Shown here: positions 1 to 5,969 of the stretch, piece by piece
Layout: every line of letters starts with the position of its first letter
Numbering within the stretch: the first letter of the stretch is position 1
Origin: Myxococcales bacterium
Lineage (GTDB): Bacteria; Myxococcota_A; Polyangia; Polyangiales; Houyiibacteriaceae
Direction of reading: 5' to 3'
Length of the DNA stretch: 7,810 nucleotides
Assembly (NCBI GenBank): GCA_020354595.1
Contig: CP070650.1
Coordinates: forward strand, 30,387 to 38,196
Made by a program: the position numbers and the translations under genes
The notes under the pieces: model-generated
Seen by the model: only the letters and a program-made list of their open reading frames with translations
Databases searched by the model: none
What the model was told of the DNA's origin: nothing

Positions 1-1058
1 ACGGTGCCCTCGCGGAGCTTGCGCTCGACGTGATACTCCGAAGCGAGGCCCCAGCCGCCGAACGTCGTCAGCGCCGCGCGCGTGGTTTCCCAAGCGGCTT
101 CGGAGGCGAGGACCTTGGCCATCGCCGAGCGCGGCACGGCATCCTCGCCTGCGTCGACGAGATCCAGGACGTTCCAGCGCATGAGGTCAGCGGCTTCGAC
201 TTTCATGTACGCTTGCACGAGCGGGTATTGAATGCCCTGGTTGACACCGATGAGGTCATTGAACGTCTTCCGCGTCTTGGCGTAGTCGAGGCTCCGGGCG
301 AGCAGGAACCGCGCATTGCCGATCGCCTCGGACGCGGCGAGGACACGGCGAATCACGAAGCCTTGCATCAGACAGGGCAGCCCACCGCCAACCGGGCCGA
401 TGCGGGTGCTATCGGGGACGCGGAGCTCGTCGATGAAGAGGCTCGAGGTCATCCGGTGCGCGACCATGTCGATCGGGTGCATCTCGACTTTGTCGCCGAC
501 CTCGTCGAGATCGAGGAGGAACAGGGTCGTACCCTCGTCGGCGCGCGCGAGCAAAATCATCAGGCGCGTGTGCTTGGCGAACGAGATCAGCACCTTGCTC
601 GCGTCGAGCATCCAATAGTCGCCATCGCGGCGCGCGGTGCTCGTGAGGTCGTTCATGTTGGCCCCGCTGTCCGGCTCGGTCGCGGCAACCGTGAGGAACC
701 GAATGTCACCGCGGGCGACGCCGGGGAGGTACTTCTTCTTCTGCTCTTCGGTGCCGTGCAAGACCAGAGTCCGGCAGATCGCCATCTGCGCGTTGACCGA
801 GGATGCATCGCCGCCGGCGCGGTTGATCTCCTCGACGAGTACCGACGCAATGCGCGCGCCCGCGTCGACCCCGCCGTACGCCTCCGGAATGAAGGTGCCG
901 AAGTAGCCCGCCTCGCCGATCGTGTCGAAGAACTCCGTCGGAAACGTCTTGAGGGCATCCTGCCCGCGCCAGTACTCGGGTCCAAAGCGCTGCATGATCG
1001 GATCCAGCGCTTTTCGCACCTCTTCCGCGGCGGAATCGATGGGTCGTTTGGGCGCCAT
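1..1058 (-). CDS. Acyl-CoA dehydrogenase family protein (partial, C-terminus outside window)
   Basis: FAD-dependent alpha,beta-dehydrogenation of an acyl-CoA, as in beta-oxidation or branched-chain acid breakdown; the exact substrate cannot be read. The frame is open for 352 codons to the window edge. The usual domain order is visible: helical N-domain (about 1-120) with IPEAYGG at 57-63; beta-domain entry TEPDSGAN at 127-134, matching the family's TEP-x-AGSD flavin/substrate segment; C-terminal helical domain with KTRKTF (261-266), IGVNQGIQ (270-277) and FGGWGLASEYHVER (333-346). The catalytic glutamate of the MCAD type lies in an EGT motif roughly a dozen residues after ER-x-x-RD, so it should fall beyond the window; the EGT seen at 350-352 is too early to be it. 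Start: ATG 25 nt after the hydrolase stop, with GGAG only 3 nt upstream. It probably forms a two-gene unit with that hydrolase. Family assignment is firm; substrate is unknown. Confidence 0.93.
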   Translation of the reverse strand, partial: MAPKRPIDSAAEEVRKALDPIMQRFGPEYWRGQDALKTFPTEFFDTIGEAGYFGTFIPEAYGGVDAGARIASVLVEEINRAGGDASSVNAQMAICRTLVLHGTEEQKKKYLPGVARGDIRFLTVAATEPDSGANMNDLTSTARRDGDYWMLDASKVLISFAKHTRLMILLARADEGTTLFLLDLDEVGDKVEMHPIDMVAHRMTSSLFIDELRVPDSTRIGPVGGGLPCLMQGFVIRRVLAASEAIGNARFLLARSLDYAKTRKTFNDLIGVNQGIQYPLVQAYMKVEAADLMRWNVLDLVDAGEDAVPRSAMAKVLASEAAWETTRAALTTFGGWGLASEYHVERKLREGT

Positions 1059-1083
1059 GGGCTCCAGCTTTACATCGACCTGG

Positions 1084-2379
1084 CTAGGCCGCCAACAAGT
1101 CGCGTAACGCCTCGTAGACGACCGGGTGGTTGGCGATGTGGATGTGGTTCATGCCGGGAACCACGGCGCCGCTCGAGAAGTGAATCTTGCGGGCGGGCTC
1201 GGGATGCTCACCGGACGCGCTCGGAAGCCGGACCATCAAGTCGCCGAGGATCTGGCCAAGCGGGTGCTCCGGATCGCGGGAGATCGTCGCGGCGAGAAAG
1301 TAATAACCGACCCCGTCGACGAGCGGAATGTTCTGGCGAGCGTCGGCAAACACCTCGTCCGGATCTCGGCCGGCCCATTCCTCGTCGATCGTGTAGCCGT
1401 AGCGAAGGTCCTTGACGCCCGCGCTTCGCGCGTCGAGCAGGGCGGCAGGGACGTGGGCGCCCGCGGCGTCGACCTTCTTCAAGACGTGCGTGAGCACATT
1501 GACGGCTTTTTCGAGTGGCGCGCCGAGGTGCGGCGAGCCGATGCACGCGATGTGACGAAGGTGCGCGGCCCAAGGCTCGTCATGCTCTCGCGCATAGTGC
1601 GCGGCGCTCCGGGCGACCAAGCCTCCCATGCTGTGTCCGACCAATGCGATTTCGTCGACGGGCGCCGGATAGGCATCGAGCACCTCCGTCACCAGCTTGG
1701 CAAGCATCTTGCCGTTGTCCGAGATGTGGCGCCCGGTATTGTAGCGAAGGTAGAGCGGGGTGTACCCAAGGTCGTCCGCGAGGCGGGTGCCGAACGTCAC
1801 GTCGGGATCGCCGTAGTACTCCTCGGACGACAAGCTCCAGAGCCACTCCGTCGCCGCGAGGCTGTGAACGAAGATGCAGAGCTTGGAGGTCGGGTTCGGG
1901 AGGGCCTCGGCGAAGGAGTCGCGCGTCGTTGGGAGGTGCCGGCCGTGGTGGCGGAGGGTCATACCGAGGTCGAGGCGGTTCTGCCTGCGGGCGAGGTAGT
2001 CACCCCAAAACCCGTTGACCGACGCCTGTGCATAATCGACGTACCAGCTCGCGGTGCCCGCCGCCGATGATCGAATCGGTGTGGCGAGATCCGCACCAGC
2101 GGAGCCGGATGACTGCTCGAGGCCGGCCTCGGCGACATCGGCGGCCGCATTCACCGCGAAGCGCGTGATTCCGTTGATGACTCGAACGGATTCGAAAGTG
2201 ACCGACGAAATCGCCGTTTGGATCCCGGTGACGACCTCCGCGGTGCTCTTGGCGGGCTCGATGGGAGCGAATCGTCGGGCCGTCCGATCCACGACCGCGT
2301 CGTGGGTTCGCTCGACGAGATTGGTCGTCTCCTCGACCACGTCGAACACCAAATCGATGAATCCGCGGACCCGCTTCAT
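1084..2379 (-). CDS. Alpha/beta-hydrolase, PGAP1-like lipase/esterase
   Basis: Predicted serine hydrolase acting on an ester, probably lipid-like. The core begins around residue 163. FVHSLAATEWLW (170-181) is the beta-strand and oxyanion-hole segment. VGHSMGG (247-253) is the nucleophile elbow with Ser250. GSPHLGAPLEK (281-291) follows, as in PGAP1-like and other lipase-type hydrolases. YLRYNTGRHISDNG (210-223) is another conserved-looking block. The C-terminal MNHIHIANHPVV (410-421) probably supplies the catalytic His (412 or 414); the acid residue cannot be fixed by eye. Residues 1 to about 110 are a mostly helical extension with amphipathic stretches and no signal peptide, and I do not recognise them. 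The start ATG (2379) is preceded on this strand by AAGGGGG, which lies inside a possible hairpin. The next gene, an acyl-CoA dehydrogenase, starts 25 nt downstream; the pair suggests acyl-ester hydrolysis followed by oxidation, but this is inference. Confidence 0.88.
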   Translation of the reverse strand: MKRVRGFIDLVFDVVEETTNLVERTHDAVVDRTARRFAPIEPAKSTAEVVTGIQTAISSVTFESVRVINGITRFAVNAAADVAEAGLEQSSGSAGADLATPIRSSAAGTASWYVDYAQASVNGFWGDYLARRQNRLDLGMTLRHHGRHLPTTRDSFAEALPNPTSKLCIFVHSLAATEWLWSLSSEEYYGDPDVTFGTRLADDLGYTPLYLRYNTGRHISDNGKMLAKLVTEVLDAYPAPVDEIALVGHSMGGLVARSAAHYAREHDEPWAAHLRHIACIGSPHLGAPLEKAVNVLTHVLKKVDAAGAHVPAALLDARSAGVKDLRYGYTIDEEWAGRDPDEVFADARQNIPLVDGVGYYFLAATISRDPEHPLGQILGDLMVRLPSASGEHPEPARKIHFSSGAVVPGMNHIHIANHPVVYEALRDLLAA

Positions 2380-2381
2380 GT

Positions 2382-2409
2382 GGGGGAGTATGACCCCCTT
2401 GATGGGGGG
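2382..2409 (-). promoter_or_regulatory. C6-G5-C5 foldback covering the Shine-Dalgarno region of the hydrolase gene
   Basis: Read on the minus strand, a six-C tract (2409-2404), a five-G tract (2398-2394) and a five-C tract (2386-2382) follow each other, with spacers of 5 and 7 nt. The G tract, with the AA before it, is the only Shine-Dalgarno-like sequence ahead of the hydrolase ATG at 2379. It can pair perfectly with either flanking C tract, so two mutually exclusive 5-bp G:C stems are possible. The element fills much of the 55-nt divergent gap. The pairing is read directly from the sequence; any regulatory effect is inferred. Confidence 0.35.
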
Positions 2410-2434
2410 CGGGCAAAGTGCTCCACTACGCCTG

Positions 2435-3160
2435 ATGATGAAACGATTCTCGAATGTGCTCCTTCTCGTGTCCGGCCTGTTGCTCGCAGTGGGTTGTCAA
2501 AGCAAAGGCCCGGTGCCCGAAAGCGACGCCCCGCCGGCAGGCACTGCACCGCAGGTAGGAATGACGGAAACCACCGGGGCGCACCCAGGCGCTGCCGATC
2601 CACTCGCCGGCGTGGGTGACCCCCACGCTGGGATGGCGCCCACCGGCGCGCCTCCGTCGCAAGCCGCAGCGAAGCCCGATGCCTCCGGGATGCTCGACAT
2701 CGGCGCCCTGGCCTTCAAGGCGTCCGCTCCATGGGAGGTACAGGCGCCGAAGTCATCGATGCGCCGCGCACAACTCGCCGTGCAAGGCAAGGCAGGCCCC
2801 GCCGAGTTGATCGTGTTCTACTTCGGCCCGCAAGGCGCCGGGACCCCGGAGGACAACATCGATCGCTGGATCGGCCAGTTCACGCAAGCTGACGGCGGGC
2901 CGGTGACCGACCCCAAGGTGGAGCCGAGGAAGGTCGGTGACCTGAACCTCGTCCGAGTCGAAGTGGCGGGCAACTACGCCAGCGGCATGGGTCAAGCCGC
3001 TCAAGCACAGCCTGGGCTCCCCGATCAACGACTGATCGCCGCGATCGTGCACTCGAAACAGGGCCCTTACTACTTCAAGTTCCTCGGGCCGAACGCCACT
3101 GTAACGGAGTACGGGGGCGCCTTCGACGCGCTCCTCGACTCGATCGTCGCCTCCCCGTAG
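2435..3160 (+). CDS. Predicted lipoprotein of unknown function
   Basis: A 241-residue exported protein. The N-terminus is a textbook lipoprotein signal: MMKRF, then a hydrophobic run from about 8 to 19, ending LLAVGC with the lipidated Cys at 21. Residues 22-85 are a Pro/Ala/Gly-rich flexible tether containing a near-repeat (DPLAG, then DPHAG). A compact domain of about 155 residues follows (86-241), containing SSMRRAQLAV, ELIVFYFG, DNIDRWIGQF and a C-terminal YYFKFLG segment. I recall similar sequences annotated only as hypothetical proteins in several Gram-negative phyla, and I assign no function. Start: two ATGs (2435 and 2438) directly precede KRF; the upstream in-frame ATG at 2402 would put a poor Gly-rich leader before the signal. 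No clear ribosome site is seen. Stop is 24 nt before the acyltransferase start, so the two are probably cotranscribed. Confidence 0.85.
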   Translation: MMKRFSNVLLLVSGLLLAVGCQSKGPVPESDAPPAGTAPQVGMTETTGAHPGAADPLAGVGDPHAGMAPTGAPPSQAAAKPDASGMLDIGALAFKASAPWEVQAPKSSMRRAQLAVQGKAGPAELIVFYFGPQGAGTPEDNIDRWIGQFTQADGGPVTDPKVEPRKVGDLNLVRVEVAGNYASGMGQAAQAQPGLPDQRLIAAIVHSKQGPYYFKFLGPNATVTEYGGAFDALLDSIVASP

Positions 3161-3184
3161 CAACTGCGCTAGATTTGCCATCGG

Positions 3185-4240
3185 ATGGTCGAAGCGAGGC
3201 AAGAACGTAGCATGGTTCGGCCGACCGACCTGCGCAGGCGGTCTCGGTTCGTTCAGATCCTCGCGTTTTCCCATTCGTCATCGACGTCGCCGATCAAGCG
3301 GCGATTGATGACGATCTCCGTCTACTTCCTGATGTTTGTGCTGTTGACCGCTCTTGCACCGGTGTGGATTCCAACCGCTTTCATCGTCGGCCTCTTTCGG
3401 CGAAGCAACTTCGTCATCCTGCGACTGCTAGCCTTCTTCTGGACGTTCCTGCTGATCGAGATGATCGGGCTGTTCTGCGCTGGCTGCATCTATCTCGTCG
3501 CGCGACGCAATATCAAACGGTTCCACGACCTCTTCTTCCGGCTCGAGTGCTGGTGGGGGTCGTCGCTCTTCAATTGGTTCTGTCGTTACCTCTCGCTCAC
3601 GACCACCATCGAAGGCCAGGAAAACATCCTTCCGGGCCCGGTGCTGGTCTTCATTCGTCACGCGAGCATCATCGACACCGCCCTGCCCGTGACCTTCCTC
3701 TCGAACGCCACGGGTCTGCGGCTTCGCTACGTGTTCAAGCGCGAGCTTCTCGTCGATCCGTGCATCGACGTCGCGGGACAAGCCTCGCCGAACTACTTCA
3801 TCGACCGGGGCGGTAGCGCGGCCGAGGAGCTCGCCGGCGTTCGTAACCTCGCGGTCGACCTCGGCGAAGAAGGTGTGCTGCTCTACCCGGAAGGCACGCG
3901 CTTCACGGAGCGCAAGAAGGAGATCGCGCTCAAACGCCTCGCCAAGGCGCACCCGGACCTCGTACCGCTGGCCCAGTCCTTCAAGCACTGCCTGCCCCCG
4001 AAACCGGGGGGCGCGCTGACGCTGATGGACGCCGCGCCCGATGCTGACGTGCTGGTCATCGCCCACCGGGGCCTCGAAGGCCTCGCCGAGGTGACCGACC
4101 TGCTGAGTGGCTCGGTGGTGGGCAAGGAGGTTCAGATCAGCATCTGGCGCATCCCTGCGTCGGAGATTCCCAAAGGCGAGGAACGACGGCGTTGGATCTT
4201 CGACTTGTGGAAGCGAGTCGACGACTTCGTCGCGGGTTAG
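3185..4240 (+). CDS. PlsC-family (1-acyl-glycerol-3-phosphate type) acyltransferase, membrane-anchored
   Basis: Predicted to transfer an acyl chain to a lysophospholipid or related acceptor at the inner membrane. The acyltransferase motifs are in order: HASIID (159-164), the HX4D catalytic motif; FIDRGG (205-210), the motif II region; and YPEGTRF (234-240), the motif III EGTR that binds acceptor phosphate. Two hydrophobic hairpin-like segments at about 43-71 and 76-105 anchor the N-terminus. Length (351) is longer than minimal PlsC (about 240-260) because of these segments and the C-terminal extension, so it may be an AGPAT/LCLAT-like relative rather than the housekeeping enzyme. The start is uncertain: an in-frame TAG at 3170 limits it to ATG 3185, 3212 or 3308. 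The last is just before the first membrane segment, and none has a strong ribosome site. The stop overlaps that of the convergent protease gene. Confidence 0.88.
   Translation: MVEARQERSMVRPTDLRRRSRFVQILAFSHSSSTSPIKRRLMTISVYFLMFVLLTALAPVWIPTAFIVGLFRRSNFVILRLLAFFWTFLLIEMIGLFCAGCIYLVARRNIKRFHDLFFRLECWWGSSLFNWFCRYLSLTTTIEGQENILPGPVLVFIRHASIIDTALPVTFLSNATGLRLRYVFKRELLVDPCIDVAGQASPNYFIDRGGSAAEELAGVRNLAVDLGEEGVLLYPEGTRFTERKKEIALKRLAKAHPDLVPLAQSFKHCLPPKPGGALTLMDAAPDADVLVIAHRGLEGLAEVTDLLSGSVVGKEVQISIWRIPASEIPKGEERRRWIFDLWKRVDDFVAG
4219..4232 (-). terminator. Small inverted repeat just past the protease stop (weak terminator candidate)
   Basis: CGACG and CGTCG (4219-4223 / 4228-4232) can pair around a 4-nt loop. 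It lies 5 nt beyond the protease stop on the minus strand, but inside the last codons of the acyltransferase gene. There is no T tract. Short GC repeats are common in such coding sequence, so this is weak. Confidence 0.15.
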
Positions 4241-5718
4241 CGTCGGCGTCGCGCCTGGGAGTCGGACCCACCGGGTCCGAGATAGCGATCTTCGGGGATG
4301 CCGTAGTCGAAGAGGATGTCCCGGTTGGCGCGTCGTGCGGCAGCGAGATCGAGGGTGATGACGTCCCCGCTTTCGACGACCACGCGGAACCAGGGTCCCT
4401 TCGCGGCGCCGATAATCGCCGCGAGGTGTTTCAAGTCGCGAGGCATGATGCCGTTGACGAGTCGCACGACTTCGTCGCTCAGCTTCTGATACCCGCGGTT
4501 GACAGGATGCGGCAAGATCTGACCCAGCAAGATGATCTCGCGTCGCGCCTTGGTGACCACGTTGTGGGTCTCGGCATAGCTCACCGCGTCGGAATATCCT
4601 GCCTCCGCGTCATCGATGAGCTGCTCGCTCAGGGGTTGGAACACGAGCCCGCCGAACTGGACGTAGCGCGGCCACTCCGTGAGGCGACGACCCGGCACCA
4701 AAGACGTGTGCGGCGTGAGGTCGATCTTCTTCTTCATCCGTTTGCCGTTTCGAAGGATTACGAGATCTACGGTCTCTCCGATCTGCTTGCTCTGATAGGT
4801 CACTTCAAGACCCACGCGGCCGATGCCTTCCCAGGCGACGGTCAGATCGTTCGCGATGGAATGCCCGTCGATCTCGAGGATCACGTCGCGCGGGCGAAGC
4901 ACGCCGTGCGCGGGTCCGCCGTAGTCGACCCGCAAGACGAGCGCGCCGCTTTGCGTTTTGCCCATTCGCGCGCCGCGCCTCTGAGCTGGGTTCTCCATGT
5001 CCTGGAGCGCAACGCCAAGATCCGGAAACCCGTCGTAGCTTCCGTCTTTCACGTCCCGAAGGAAGTGAGCGACCACGGGGCTCGGAATCATGTATCCGAC
5101 GTTGTCGGCGTGCTCCATGGTCTGCATGGCAATCCCTACGACCTCGCCATCGGTCATGACGGGGCCTCCACTATTGCCGGGATTGATCGCGGCGTCGATC
5201 TGCACCGACAGGAGCCTTCGGTACGACTGCGTGTACTCATCGACCTCGATCCTCGAGACGATGCCCGAAGTGATCGAAAGCGTGTTGCCACCGACCGGAA
5301 AGCCGTAGACCTTCACGGCTTGCTGGAGCTTGGGCATCTTGCCGATCGGAACGGGGCGTGCGCCGTCGAAGAAACGGCGGTCGTCGACATCGACCAGCGC
5401 TAGGTCGGCGTCGTGACTGATGAAGGCCACCTTCGCGGGAAAACGCGCGCTGCCGTCGGCTCGCTTGACCTCGATGAGAACGGCGCTGTCGACGACGTGC
5501 GCGTTGGTGAGTATGCGGTTGCCCTCGATGATGACGCCCGAGCCCCCGGTGACATCGACCCCCTCGGTTTGCCAAGGTGCCAAGAGGTCGGGTGGGTCAC
5601 TGACGATATCGAGCCTCACGACGCTGGAGGAGAGCGAAGGGCCTTGAGCCAGAGCAGCGCAGCTCCACAGGCCGCACGCAGCAACGAGCAGGACGGAAAC
5701 GACTATTGGTTGGCGCAT
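4237..5718 (-). CDS. HtrA/Deg-type trypsin-like serine protease with PDZ domain (Deg9-like)
   Basis: Predicted exported S1C protease for misfolded envelope proteins. Residues 1-25 form a Sec signal ending ALAQ; an earlier LVAAC (11-15) could be read as a lipobox, but less convincingly. The triad is complete: His74 in TNAHVV, Asp105 in HDADLAL and Ser183 in NPGNSGGP. A PDZ domain spans about 233-335 (FPDLGVAL, RPRDVILEIDG). The C-terminal part, with GGLVF (356-360), ILPHPVNRGY (401-410), VNGIMPRDLKHLA (421-433) and LFDYGIPEDR (469-478), resembles the degenerate second PDZ region of plant Deg9-type proteases more than E. coli DegP; this comparison is from memory. The tail is basic (ARRRR). An in-frame TGA 9 nt upstream of the ATG fixes 5718 as the furthest start. 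No Shine-Dalgarno is seen, and a hairpin sits just upstream. A small ORF ends 6 nt before it. Confidence 0.92.
   Translation of the reverse strand: MRQPIVVSVLLVAACGLWSCAALAQGPSLSSSVVRLDIVSDPPDLLAPWQTEGVDVTGGSGVIIEGNRILTNAHVVDSAVLIEVKRADGSARFPAKVAFISHDADLALVDVDDRRFFDGARPVPIGKMPKLQQAVKVYGFPVGGNTLSITSGIVSRIEVDEYTQSYRRLLSVQIDAAINPGNSGGPVMTDGEVVGIAMQTMEHADNVGYMIPSPVVAHFLRDVKDGSYDGFPDLGVALQDMENPAQRRGARMGKTQSGALVLRVDYGGPAHGVLRPRDVILEIDGHSIANDLTVAWEGIGRVGLEVTYQSKQIGETVDLVILRNGKRMKKKIDLTPHTSLVPGRRLTEWPRYVQFGGLVFQPLSEQLIDDAEAGYSDAVSYAETHNVVTKARREIILLGQILPHPVNRGYQKLSDEVVRLVNGIMPRDLKHLAAIIGAAKGPWFRVVVESGDVITLDLAAARRANRDILFDYGIPEDRYLGPGGSDSQARRRR
4262..4280 (+). terminator. Perfect 8-bp inverted repeat downstream of the acyltransferase gene (possible terminator)
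   Basis: TCGGACCC and GGGTCCGA pair perfectly around a 3-nt ACC loop, beginning 22 nt after the acyltransferase stop. It lies inside the last codons of the convergent protease gene, where it encodes the glycine/serine-rich tail after DRYL. A stem this strong could end plus-strand transcription, but no T tract follows, so an intrinsic terminator is not proven. Confidence 0.35.
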
Positions 5719-5721
5719 CGA

Positions 5722-5736
5722 GGGTCAGTGTGACCC
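5722..5736 (-). promoter_or_regulatory. Palindrome GGGTCA-GTG-TGACCC immediately upstream of the protease start
   Basis: A perfect 6-bp inverted repeat with a 3-nt spacer. It ends 3 nt before the protease ATG and contains the stop codon (5725-5727) of the upstream small ORF. In RNA it would form a hairpin where a ribosome site would normally be; in DNA it could be an operator half-site pair. Both readings are inference. Confidence 0.35.
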
Positions 5737-5853
5737 AAGTGCAGCAGCGAAGATAACCGGCTGGAGGTCGGTGCTCGGCGCGCGCTCGCTCGTCCCTAAA
5801 TCCGAGCTCAACCCGACGACGGCCAGTAGTAAGAGCAAAAGCACGTACCGCAT
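5725..5853 (-). CDS. Small ORF, 42-aa peptide with leucine-rich signal/anchor N-terminus
   Basis: I recognise no family. The peptide begins MRY, then V, six leucines and AVVG: a basic residue followed by a hydrophobic stretch of about 12 residues (4-15), typical of a signal peptide or short membrane anchor. The remainder (16-42) is polar with a hydrophobic patch PVIFAAALG near the end. The start is supported by a Shine-Dalgarno stretch (GAAGG within 5856-5866, 8 nt from the ATG). Its TGA is 6 nt before the protease ATG, on the same strand, so the two are likely cotranscribed and possibly translationally coupled. It could be a real membrane peptide, a regulatory leader for the protease, or a remnant of a larger exported protein. 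Being short and without a recognised homologue, it remains a probable gene only. Confidence 0.45.
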   Translation of the reverse strand: MRYVLLLLLLAVVGLSSDLGTSERAPSTDLQPVIFAAALGSH

Positions 5854-5969
5854 GTCCACCCCCTTCGTGGCGCCTGCACGGCTCGATGTGACTATGGGGA
5901 GGATCTCACTTTCCTCGTCCGGCGTAAAGGAAGCGGCTGACCGCTGAATTGCAGGGGAAAACGTGGTAG
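5854..5969. promoter_or_regulatory. Divergent intergenic region between small ORF/protease and oxidoreductase
   Basis: This 116-nt gap must carry the start signals for both directions unless transcription begins inside a gene. On the minus strand it contains the small ORF's Shine-Dalgarno (5856-5866). A small inverted repeat, AGCGG-CTGA-CCGCT (5932-5945), lies about 25 nt before the oxidoreductase ATG. I could not find convincing -35/-10 pairs in either direction. Confidence 0.4.

Noticed and set aside
30..1415. Long plus-strand ORF (461 codons) antisense to the acyl-CoA dehydrogenase and hydrolase genes
   Set aside because: It spans the ends of two well-supported minus-strand genes and has a low-complexity Arg-rich composition with no motif; long antisense frames are expected in G+C-rich coding DNA.
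3995..4010. Strong CCCCCG-AAAC-CGGGGG stem inside the acyltransferase gene
   Set aside because: It lies in mid-gene encoding a Pro-Lys-Pro-Gly-Gly turn; a short G:C stem there is readily explained by codon composition and no regulatory role is suggested by position.
4192..5403. Plus-strand ORF of 403 codons opposite the protease gene
   Set aside because: The opposite strand encodes a complete protease with an intact catalytic triad and signal peptide; the plus-strand product has no recognisable domain.
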